Assembly (NCBI GenBank): GCA_024277475.1
Contig: JAJRVC010000259.1
Location: 1 to 6,228, forward strand
Source: Deltaproteobacteria bacterium
GTDB lineage: Bacteria > Desulfobacterota > Desulfobacteria > Desulfobacterales > JAFDCJ01
Direction: 5' to 3'
DNA length: 6,228 nucleotides
A model generated the notes under the pieces. The model was not told the DNA's origin, did no database searches, and was given only the letters and a program-made list of their open reading frames with translations. The translations under genes were made by a program, and so were the position numbers. This document shows, piece by piece, positions 1-6,223 of this stretch; position 1 is the first letter of the stretch; every line of letters starts with the position of its first letter.

Positions 1-16
1 AGTCATACAGCGCCAT
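1..16 (-). CDS. 5' end of a downstream gene, product unknown (partial)
   Basis: An ATG whose first base is at position 16 opens a frame that runs off the left edge and reads M-A-L-Y-D. It is called because a strong ribosome binding site, GGGAGGT, lies at 25-31, with about 9 nt between its GGAGG core and the ATG, which is good spacing. The gene follows the substrate-binding protein on the same strand after 141 nt with no convincing terminator between, so it may belong to the same operon. Five residues cannot identify a family. The missing LivG ATPase or a second acyl-CoA ligase would both fit the context, but this is speculation. Confidence 0.6.
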
Positions 17-24
17 TGTTGCTT

Positions 25-31
25 ACCTCCC
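25..31 (-). promoter_or_regulatory. Shine-Dalgarno site of the downstream gene
   Basis: On the minus strand this reads GGGAGGT, a near-perfect anti-16S match about 9 nt before the ATG at position 16. It is the main evidence that a gene begins at the left edge of the window. Confidence 0.65.
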
Positions 32-41
32 AGGTAGTAAA

Positions 42-54
42 GTACACTGTACAG
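42..54. repeat. Two overlapping short palindromes before the downstream gene
   Basis: GTACA-C-TGTAC (42-52, 5-bp arms around one base) overlaps the perfect 8-bp palindrome CTGTACAG (47-54). Together they sit about 26-38 nt upstream of the ATG at position 16, in the 141-nt gap after the binding-protein gene. Such symmetry suits a dimeric repressor site, but the arms are short and no matching regulator is in the window. No convincing -35/-10 pair was seen around it, so an operator role is only a possibility. Confidence 0.25.
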
Positions 55-157
55 CCGTTTTCCGGGCAGCTGCACTGCGAAGCGAATAAGCGTGTCGGGG
101 CAGCGGACATTCGTCGCCGCGGCCGACTGCTGATTCGTTGGTAAAAATTATCGGTGA

Positions 158-1402
158 CTATTTCCAGTCCGTCTTGGTCAGGTTGGGACCGACAAATTCG
201 CCCAGCATGTTCACCTTGTTGTCGTTCAGGCGGATCATAATTGTCGTGTCCTGACCATAGCGCTTTTTTTCCGTGAACGTGTAAGGAGCCGCGACACCCC
301 AGGCATCGAAGTTAGTGATTTTCTGCATTCCCCGGTAAACGGCTTCGCCGTCCACGTTTTGTGCCCCGACTTCTTTGGCCGCAATCCTGACCGCTTCGCT
401 GACCAGGAGCCCCCGGATGAATCCCAAGCTGTACGCCATCGGTGGGAGTTTGTCCTTGTTTTTGTTGTTGTTGTAAGCTTCCAGGATGCGGGGGCAGCGG
501 TCCGCCCATGTCTCTTTGGGGTACATGACGCTAGTAATGTAGATGTTGCGTGCCAACGCTCCAGCCATGCCTAACAGCGCTTTCGGTATGACGGCATAGG
601 CCATGCCGATATCCATCTGCTCAATCATCCCCAGTTTGTCCGCCTCTTTCAGGATGACGGCCATGGCGTTGTGGTACATGGCGCCGTAAGTGAAATCGAC
701 CTTTTTCTCTTTGAGCCGCATCAACTGGGCGCTGACATCGGTCGGTACAAACGGTACGAATTCTTCGCCCACCACCTCGACACCCTTTTGTGCCAGATAG
801 GCCTTGGTTTTAGGGGTGATGGAAGCGCGCCCAAAGGGAATTTCCCAGGTCAGCCAAGCAAAACGCGGCTTGCGGTCGAGCCCCTTTTGGGGCCAGATGT
901 TCTCGAGATAATAATCGACCCAAGCGCCCAGTTCATTCACGTAAGGCAAAGGGTCGGAGAATGTCCAGGAGGGCAGCGTAAAGAGCGCGTCGTCGGAGCC
1001 CCCCTCAATGCAGGGCACCTTTTTTTTGATATACCACTTTTTGAGCGCCAGCGCGATGGTAGTGGACTCGCCCACCATGGCCACCATGGGGCCGTCGGAA
1101 GTCTTTGCGATCATTTTTTTAAAGGCCTGCATTGATTTGGCCACGTCCGTCCCTCCATCCATCCATACGGGCACGATTTCGATACCGTTGAGGTCCATGT
1201 GTTTGTTTGCCGCCGCGCAGGCGTCCAAAAAGCCGTCGTTCAACCCAACCTGGCCGGCCGCGTAGGCCCCAGTCAGATGAACAATGTGTCCCACACGGAC
1301 CTTGACTTTTTCAGCCAACGCTGCTTGGCTGAATATCAGTAACCCGGCCAAACACAGAACCAGAATCCACAACCCCATTTTTCCTTGAGCAATTTTCTTC
1401 AT
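158..1402 (-). CDS. ABC transporter periplasmic substrate-binding protein, Liv (type I, Peripla_BP_6) family
   Basis: This 414-residue protein should capture the substrate in the periplasm and deliver it to the LivH/LivM permease pair. Residues 1-30 form a typical Sec signal peptide: MKK start, hydrophobic stretch at about 10-25, and an A-L-A cleavage site before E31. There is no lipobox, so it should be soluble. The mature part starts with the family strand and loop V-R-V-G-H-I-V-H-L-T-G-A-Y (35-47), followed by the D-G-G-T-D region (82-86) and V-G-E-S-T-T (110-115). The start at 1402 was chosen over an upstream in-frame ATG at 1480 because AGGGAGG lies 5 nt before it and because it alone puts the signal peptide at the N-terminus; the longer version would overlap livF. 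The amino-acid-binding A-A-T motif is not seen after the second strand; G-G-S-D-D-A (134-139) occupies that place, so the ligand is probably not a branched-chain amino acid. Three cysteines occur in the mature protein. It is the last transporter gene in the run, 65 nt after livF. The exact ligand is unknown. Confidence 0.93.
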   Translation of the reverse strand: MKKIAQGKMGLWILVLCLAGLLIFSQAALAEKVKVRVGHIVHLTGAYAAGQVGLNDGFLDACAAANKHMDLNGIEIVPVWMDGGTDVAKSMQAFKKMIAKTSDGPMVAMVGESTTIALALKKWYIKKKVPCIEGGSDDALFTLPSWTFSDPLPYVNELGAWVDYYLENIWPQKGLDRKPRFAWLTWEIPFGRASITPKTKAYLAQKGVEVVGEEFVPFVPTDVSAQLMRLKEKKVDFTYGAMYHNAMAVILKEADKLGMIEQMDIGMAYAVIPKALLGMAGALARNIYITSVMYPKETWADRCPRILEAYNNNKNKDKLPPMAYSLGFIRGLLVSEAVRIAAKEVGAQNVDGEAVYRGMQKITNFDAWGVAAPYTFTEKKRYGQDTTIMIRLNDNKVNMLGEFVGPNLTKTDWK

Positions 1403-1467
1403 GTCAACCTCCCTGAATCTATAAAATAATTGTTGGTGTACTCCATACCGGTTTCTCAACGAACCGT
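1403..1467 (-). other. livF to binding-protein intergenic leader
   Basis: This 65-nt spacer is longer than the other transporter junctions. Directly after the livF stop it has a short inverted repeat, CGGTT and AACCG around 8 nt (1449-1466), too weak and without a following T-run to be a terminator. It then becomes AT-rich (AATTATTTTATAG at about 1418-1430 on the minus strand) before the strong Shine-Dalgarno. An internal promoter or RNA processing site for extra binding-protein expression is possible, but no good -35/-10 pair is evident. Confidence 0.3.
1408..1414 (-). promoter_or_regulatory. Shine-Dalgarno site that fixes the binding-protein start
   Basis: The minus strand reads AGGGAGG, 5 nt before the ATG at 1402. 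It decides between this start and the in-frame ATG 78 nt upstream at 1480, which would place 26 polar residues ahead of the signal peptide and overlap the end of livF. Confidence 0.85.
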
Positions 1468-2262
1468 TTACCCTAGCCATCGCTTTCGCCGCTTGTAGTG
1501 TTTGACGTCCCGGTAGCTTTTCTTTTTTCCAATCCCGGAAAGGCCCAGATAAAACTCCTTGACGTCTTCATTATCTCTGATCCTGTCGGTCGGGCCATCC
1601 AGGACAATCCGGCCGTTTTCCATGATGTAGGCATATTCGGAAACAGCCAAAGCGGCTCTGGCATTCTGCTCCACAAGGAGTATCGATATTTTCTCCTCGC
1701 GATTGATCTGTTTGACGATTTTGAAAATTTCATTGACGATGAGCGGTGCCAACCCCAGGGAGGGCTCGTCCAGCATAATCAGTTTCGGTCGGGCCATGAG
1801 GCTGCGCCCGATGACCAGCATCTGCTGTTCGCCGCCGGATAGATAACCGCTGACTGCCTTTTGTTTTTCAGAAAGCCTGGGGAAATAGTCGTACACCTGT
1901 TTTAACCGTTTCGCGAGATCCGTGCGGTCCCTGTTCAGGTATCCGCCCAGCTTCAAGTTTTCTTCCACGGTGAGGTGTTCGTAAAGACGTCGGCCTTCGA
2001 TGACCTGCCGTATGCCGAGTGAGGCGATCTCCTCGGCGCCCTTTTTATCGATACGCACGCCGTTAAATTCGATGCTGCCGTGGCTGACTTCGCCAAGTTC
2101 GACTCCCAGGATGCCGGATATTGACTTCAGTGTAGTGCTTTTCCCCGCGCCGTTGGCACCGAGCAGGCTGACGATTCTTCCCCTCCCCACCTTGAGGGTT
2201 ACTCCTCTGAGGACGAGGATGACGTTAGAGTAGATCACCTCTATATTATTTACAGCAAGCAT
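1468..2262 (-). CDS. livF: LivF-type ABC transporter ATP-binding protein with basic C-terminal tail
   Basis: This is one of the two nucleotide-binding subunits that power the importer from the cytoplasmic face of the inner membrane. All core motifs are present: Walker A G-A-N-G-A-G-K-S-T (35-43), signature L-S-G-G-E (141-145), Walker B L-I-M-L-D-E (161-166), and the D-loop region after it (S-L-G-L-A-P). The V-I-E-G-R sequence (87-91) and L-V-E-Q-N (196-200, Gln where most ABC proteins have the switch His) are the LivF hallmarks and distinguish it from LivG. At 264 residues it is about 25 longer than typical LivF (around 237 in E. coli). The extra is a C-terminal tail from about 246, rich in Lys/Arg and ending K-R-R-K-R-W-L-G. 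The start is supported by GGGAGGA at 2267-2273, 4 nt before the ATG. It lies 46 nt after livM. The partner LivG is not in the window. Confidence 0.95.
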   Translation of the reverse strand: MLAVNNIEVIYSNVILVLRGVTLKVGRGRIVSLLGANGAGKSTTLKSISGILGVELGEVSHGSIEFNGVRIDKKGAEEIASLGIRQVIEGRRLYEHLTVEENLKLGGYLNRDRTDLAKRLKQVYDYFPRLSEKQKAVSGYLSGGEQQMLVIGRSLMARPKLIMLDEPSLGLAPLIVNEIFKIVKQINREEKISILLVEQNARAALAVSEYAYIMENGRIVLDGPTDRIRDNEDVKEFYLGLSGIGKKKSYRDVKHYKRRKRWLG

Positions 2263-2308
2263 AATGTCCTCCCGTCATACCGTTTCCGGGTAGCCTCATC
2301 CTTTGATT

Positions 2309-3364
2309 TTAATAAGGAAACGGCCATAACCTGAACATGGCCAGATTGATCTGCCAGCGGTGTGATAGCCCCCTGGGTTCGAAAACAAGAAACAGCAAAA
2401 TGACGACTCCGAAAAATATTTGGACAAAGCCGGCCACCATCGATCCCGCTAAAGCGGGAAACAGATGGCCGAGCCAGGGTGCAAGGGACAGAACGAGCTG
2501 TTGCAGTATCTTCAGAAAAAGGACGCCCATAATGGCGCCGGAGATGCTGGGCCCGCCGATAATCAGCATTCCGAGCATCCAGATGGAGTCCATCAGCGTG
2601 AACTGCTCGATGGTGATGATGCCCTGGTAATGGGCCAGCAGCGATCCTGCGATTCCTGCGTAGAGCGATGAGATGAAAAAAGCCAGCACCTTGGTGGCAA
2701 ACACGTTGATACCCATGAATTCAGCTGCGAGGTCATTGTCGCGCACGGCGATAAACGCCCTGCCGATCTGTGTTCGCATGATGTTGCTGGTGAAAAAAGT
2801 AGTCAGAACTGCAAAGGATATAGCCAGAAAATAGAATTTACGCTCGGTATCGAATACAAAACCGCCGAGGGAAATCTCATCGGCCGAAAGTCCGGTGATA
2901 CCCATGGTGATGTCGCCGCCATGGAGAATGCCCCACATGATGATGTAATGCGCAGCCAGCGTGCTGACAGCGATGTAGAATCCGCGTATGCGCAATGCCG
3001 GCATGCCGACGACGATACCGATAAGCCCGCTGGCCAAGGCGGCGCAGGGAAAGGTCAGCCAGAATGAAAGTCCGAAGTGATAAGAGAGCATGCCGCTACA
3101 GTATGCGCCCACGGCCATGAATGCGGCGTGACCCAGGCTGATCTGGCCGGCAAACCCGACAATAATCTGAAGCCCCATTACGGCAATGACCATAATGCCG
3201 ATGTTGATGGCAACATCCAGCAAATAATTGCCGGCAAGGAACGGAAAAATGACAAAAATAAAAAAGAGCAACGACATGAGCATGATCCAGCGAAACCCCG
3301 TCCGCACCAGGGCGCTGTCCTGTTCATAGGTTTCGTCAAAAGTGCCGCATGGTTTTTTTAACAT
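2309..3364 (-). CDS. livM: LivM-type ABC transporter permease
   Basis: This 351-residue polytopic inner-membrane protein forms one half of the transport channel with LivH. Hydrophobic segments are visible at about 27-45, 50-69, 80-95, 100-120, 128-147, 177-193, 226-246, 261-292 and 308-328. The family motif G-F-A-G-Q-I-S-L-G-H is at 70-79, M-P-A-L-R-I-R-G-F-Y at 121-130, the cytoplasmic coupling (EAA-like) loop G-R-A-F-I-A-V-R-D at 201-209 continuing to G-I-N (218-220), and the closing F-E-P-R-G-L at 328-333. Before the first membrane segment is a polar N-terminus of about 25 residues containing C-G-T-F-D-E-T-Y-E-Q-D (6-16). The ATG comes 1 nt after the livH stop (TAA-C-ATG), with only a purine-rich AGAGAGAG (3371-3378) as ribosome binding site inside the end of livH. 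Translation is therefore probably coupled to livH. Confidence 0.95.
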   Translation of the reverse strand: MLKKPCGTFDETYEQDSALVRTGFRWIMLMSLLFFIFVIFPFLAGNYLLDVAINIGIMVIAVMGLQIIVGFAGQISLGHAAFMAVGAYCSGMLSYHFGLSFWLTFPCAALASGLIGIVVGMPALRIRGFYIAVSTLAAHYIIMWGILHGGDITMGITGLSADEISLGGFVFDTERKFYFLAISFAVLTTFFTSNIMRTQIGRAFIAVRDNDLAAEFMGINVFATKVLAFFISSLYAGIAGSLLAHYQGIITIEQFTLMDSIWMLGMLIIGGPSISGAIMGVLFLKILQQLVLSLAPWLGHLFPALAGSMVAGFVQIFFGVVILLFLVFEPRGLSHRWQINLAMFRLWPFPY

Positions 3365-3365
3365 G

Positions 3366-4253
3366 TTAGACTCTCTCTATTCTTTCGTATCCGAACAAAC
3401 CATAGGGCCTGATAGTGAGAGCAACGAGCAGCACGATGTACGGTGCCACCTCGCTGAATCCGCCGCCCACTATGGGATCGATATATCCGCTGCCCAAAGA
3501 TTCCATGATGCCGATGATCAGACCGCCGATCAACGCGCCAGCAACCGACTCCATGCCCCCCAGAATAACCACGGCCAAGGCTTTCATGCCGAGTGCGTTG
3601 AGCGAGACAAAGCTGACGCCGTAAAGCGAACTCATCAGGACCCCGCCGATAGTGATGACCACCAGCGCCACAAACCATGAGACAATAAAAATCCAGTGTA
3701 CCCGGATACCCTCGCTTTGTGCGAGGATGTGGTCTTCCGCAGTACCCCGCATGGCAAGGCCAAGCCGGGTTTTTTTGAAAAAGAGGTTGAAAATGATAAA
3801 GCAGACTCCGCAAATGGCGAAGTTGACGATGCCTTCCGATGAGAGAACCACAGATCCGAGAAAAATTTTCGATTCGGGAATCAGCTCCGGCATGACCCGC
3901 CCGGGTCCTGGCCAGAATAGTACCACCGTACCGCTGAACAGCTCGCCAAGCGCGATCGTCGCCATGATCGTGGCCATCAGAGGCTGTCCCGTTAACGGCT
4001 GAAGGACGAACCGTTGAATTGCATAGGACAGAACGCCGATGATAATCAGCAGCAGGGGAATTGCAGCAAAAAGGTGCAGTTGCCAGTCGACGATCAGCTG
4101 CCAGAGAAGAAATGAGGAAAGTGCGACCAGGGATCCATGGGCAAAATTGAAAACCGAGGAAGACTTATAAATAATGACGATAGCAAGGGCCATCAGTGCA
4201 TAGACGCCTCCGGTCAAGATGCCGTTGACGACGATTTGCAAAAAAAAATTCAT
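3366..4253 (-). CDS. livH: LivH-type ABC transporter permease
   Basis: This 295-residue inner-membrane permease pairs with LivM. Its length matches the family (about 290-310). The N-terminal membrane segment G-I-L-T-G-G-V-Y-A-L (11-20) is followed by the LivH hallmark F-N-F-A-H-G (35-40). The coupling loop for the ATPase runs from about K160 to V185 (T-R-L-G-L-A-M-R-G near 162-170, then E-G-I-R). Towards the end come K-A-L-A-V-V-I-L-G-G (224-233) with the G-A-L-I-G-G repeat (239-244), and R-P-Y-G-L-F-G at 282-288. The ATG lies 2 nt after the ligase stop (TGA-CC-ATG), and its AGGAG (4261-4265, 7 nt spacing) lies inside the ligase coding end, so the two genes are translated from one message. 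Codons 3-5 form a run of nine T on the coding strand. Confidence 0.95.
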   Translation of the reverse strand: MNFFLQIVVNGILTGGVYALMALAIVIIYKSSSVFNFAHGSLVALSSFLLWQLIVDWQLHLFAAIPLLLIIIGVLSYAIQRFVLQPLTGQPLMATIMATIALGELFSGTVVLFWPGPGRVMPELIPESKIFLGSVVLSSEGIVNFAICGVCFIIFNLFFKKTRLGLAMRGTAEDHILAQSEGIRVHWIFIVSWFVALVVITIGGVLMSSLYGVSFVSLNALGMKALAVVILGGMESVAGALIGGLIIGIMESLGSGYIDPIVGGGFSEVAPYIVLLVALTIRPYGLFGYERIERV

Positions 4254-4255
4254 GG

Positions 4256-6223
4256 TCAGGCTCCTGATGTCACGGTTCTGATATTCAGGTTCGTTTTGAT
4301 TGTTACTTTGCGGCCATCTCTGTATTTGACTTCGGCTTCTATCATGATTTTTTCCCTACCCCCGTAAGCCGCATCGATCAGTTGGCGGTACCGTCTTTCC
4401 AGGAAAGCCCGCCGAAGTTTTCTTGTCTTTGTCAATTCGCCTTCATCGGCGTCGAACTCCTTGTGCAGCAATGTAAAACGTTGCATGCGGACGTTTCCCG
4501 GCAGGGTGGCATTGACCCGAAGCACGTCTTTTTCGATCAAATCGTAGATCTCCTGTTTCTGGCTGAGATCCACGAATGTGGTGTAGGAGAGCCGGTTTTT
4601 TTCGGCCCATTTCCCCACGTTGTCAAAGTCGATGGTGATAAGCGCGAATAGAAAAGAACGTTCTTCGCCACCGATGACCAGGACTTCTTTAATGTAAGGG
4701 TTGAATTTCAGGCGATTGGATATGTAGGTCGGAGAGTAGATGCCACCGCCCCTGATGGAAAGCATATCCTTCAGGCGGTCGTATACGATGAGATGGCCAT
4801 CCTCATCGATGGTGCCGCAGTCACCGGTTTTTAGCCAGCCGTTCTCAATCATTTCACGGGTGGCTTCCTCGTTTTTGTAGTATCCATCGAACATGACATC
4901 CGATCGCAGATAAATTTCTCCGGCTTCGCTGATTTTGATCTCTATCCCTGGAAGCGGTGGCCCGCTGGTTCCGGGCTTTATGAGACGCTGGTGCACCGTG
5001 GCCGGCGTAAGCTCCGTTAATCCGTAAGCATCCTTTATGGGAACGCCGATGGCACCGAACCAGCGGATGACGTCTGGGCCCAGTGCAGAGCCGCCGGTGA
5101 TACCGCACCGTATTTTGCTCAGACCCAGGTAGTCACGAATGTGATAGAGGCAAAGTCCGTTGGCCAACGCATGGAGGGGTTTCAGGTAGAAGGAGGCCCT
5201 ATGGCTGTCGCTCCCTGCTATTGCCTCGACCTTATAGCCAATGGCCAGACAGAAATTGTAAATCTGCTTTCGAATCCACCCGGTATCAAAAATCTTCATC
5301 TGCACCTGCGAAAGAATACCTTGCCATTGCATGGGGCCAAGCAGGGCGGATCGGACGCCAATTTCGCGGATATTCTCCATGATCGTTTCCGGTTTTTCCG
5401 GGAAATTGATCCGCATTTTAAAAACCAGCCAGGTGGCCACCATCAGCTGCTCCGCAATCCACGCAGGCGGCACAAATGACAGGTATTCATCATCGGGCTG
5501 GGGCATGATGGATATCCCCCAACGAGCGCAACCTTTGACAAGGTATTCGTGACTGATTACAACGCCCTTGGGCAGGCTTGTCGTGCCTGAGGTGTAGCTG
5601 ATGACAGCCGTGTCCGATTCAACGCCGCTTTCGACAGATTTCTCAAAAGCCAGCGGATGTTTTTGCTCATATTTCCGGCCATACCTCATAAGTTCCTTGA
5701 GATCCATGAGCCAGGGATCGGACCGATACGCTCCCATGCCCTTGTCATCCCAGAAAATGACCTTTTTTATTTTAATCAGGGTCGATTTGATCCCTATAAA
5801 TTTGTCTGTCTGCTCCTGATCCTTTGAAAAAACGAAAACGCTTTCGGAGTTGGTGATCACGTGTTCGATATCCGCCGGCATGGCGTCAATGTAAAGACCG
5901 ACACATACCGCCCCCATGGCCTGGGCAGCGATTTCGGCCCAGTACCATTCCGGATCGTTGTCTCCGATGACGCATATTTTGTCTCCTTGCTTCAGATCCA
6001 GGGCTTTCAGCCCAAGAGCTATCGCTTTAATGTTTTTGTAAATGTCTCCCCATGTGAAGCTGTTCCAGATGCCCAGATCTTTTTTTCGCATGCACAAGGC
6101 ACCGGGATCGGATCGGTAATTGTCCAACAGTATTTTGGGCAGCGTGTTTCGAGTGCTTTGCAGACAGGATCTGAAATGCTCGTACGGGTAGCCGCTCGCT
6201 TTGGCTGCCGGCGAACATTGCAT
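4256..6223 (-). CDS. AMP-dependent acyl-CoA ligase (fatty-acid or aromatic-acid type), possibly 5'-partial
   Basis: This cytoplasmic ANL-superfamily enzyme should activate a carboxylic acid to its acyl-AMP and then to the CoA thioester. Landmarks, numbered from the ATG at 6223, are: phosphate loop Y-T-S-G-T-T-S-L-P-K-G (210-220), D-A-Y-G-L-T-E (398-404), G-W-L-K-T-G-D (462-468), hinge Y-D-R-L-K-D (481-486), and the C-terminal catalytic lysine in L-T-K-T-R-K-L-R-R, K602. About 50 residues follow that lysine, ending in a probable beta hairpin around Y-R-D-G-R (634-638). With 655 residues it resembles long-chain FadD15-like ligases. The substrate cannot be read from the sequence. The 6223 start is provisional: the frame is still open at the window edge (next codon TGG), only 5 nt of upstream sequence are visible, and about 25 unremarkable residues precede the conserved T-L-P-K-I-L-L (27-33). 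The gene leads the visible operon and is nearly contiguous with livH. Confidence 0.92.
   Translation of the reverse strand: MQCSPAAKASGYPYEHFRSCLQSTRNTLPKILLDNYRSDPGALCMRKKDLGIWNSFTWGDIYKNIKAIALGLKALDLKQGDKICVIGDNDPEWYWAEIAAQAMGAVCVGLYIDAMPADIEHVITNSESVFVFSKDQEQTDKFIGIKSTLIKIKKVIFWDDKGMGAYRSDPWLMDLKELMRYGRKYEQKHPLAFEKSVESGVESDTAVISYTSGTTSLPKGVVISHEYLVKGCARWGISIMPQPDDEYLSFVPPAWIAEQLMVATWLVFKMRINFPEKPETIMENIREIGVRSALLGPMQWQGILSQVQMKIFDTGWIRKQIYNFCLAIGYKVEAIAGSDSHRASFYLKPLHALANGLCLYHIRDYLGLSKIRCGITGGSALGPDVIRWFGAIGVPIKDAYGLTELTPATVHQRLIKPGTSGPPLPGIEIKISEAGEIYLRSDVMFDGYYKNEEATREMIENGWLKTGDCGTIDEDGHLIVYDRLKDMLSIRGGGIYSPTYISNRLKFNPYIKEVLVIGGEERSFLFALITIDFDNVGKWAEKNRLSYTTFVDLSQKQEIYDLIEKDVLRVNATLPGNVRMQRFTLLHKEFDADEGELTKTRKLRRAFLERRYRQLIDAAYGGREKIMIEAEVKYRDGRKVTIKTNLNIRTVTSGA

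Noticed and set aside
112..126. GC-rich inverted repeat with GTCG and CGAC arms around CCGCGG
   Set aside because: The arms are only 4 bp and no T-run follows on either strand; this is likely chance in a GC-rich stretch.
146..178. Possible terminator after the binding-protein stop (GACT and AGTC around the stop, then a short T-run)
   Set aside because: The stem is only 4 bp, overlaps the stop codon and is separated from the T-run (five T at 144-148), so it is too weak to call.
446..476. GTT trinucleotide repeat (codes for Asn/Lys-rich N-N-N-K-N-K-D-K)
   Set aside because: It is short, in frame and located in a probable surface loop of the binding protein; there is no evidence of a functional repeat.
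1020..1030. A-AAA-AAG type slippery heptamer within the binding-protein gene, suggesting programmed frameshifting
   Set aside because: The zero frame gives a full-length family protein, and no shifted product or stimulatory structure is apparent; it encodes an ordinary K-K-K stretch.
671..1135. A 154-codon open frame on the plus strand inside the binding-protein gene
   Set aside because: It lies entirely opposite a well-supported gene, its translation shows no recognisable domain, and no ribosome binding site or spacing supports it.
1403..1480. In-frame upstream ATG at 1480 extending the binding protein by 26 residues
   Set aside because: It overlaps the end of livF, has no evident ribosome binding site and buries the signal peptide; the ATG at 1402 has AGGGAGG 5 nt upstream.
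3358..3813. A 151-codon minus-strand frame inside livH
   Set aside because: It is an alternative frame of a clear permease gene, rich in Arg, His and Gly as out-of-frame readings of membrane proteins often are.
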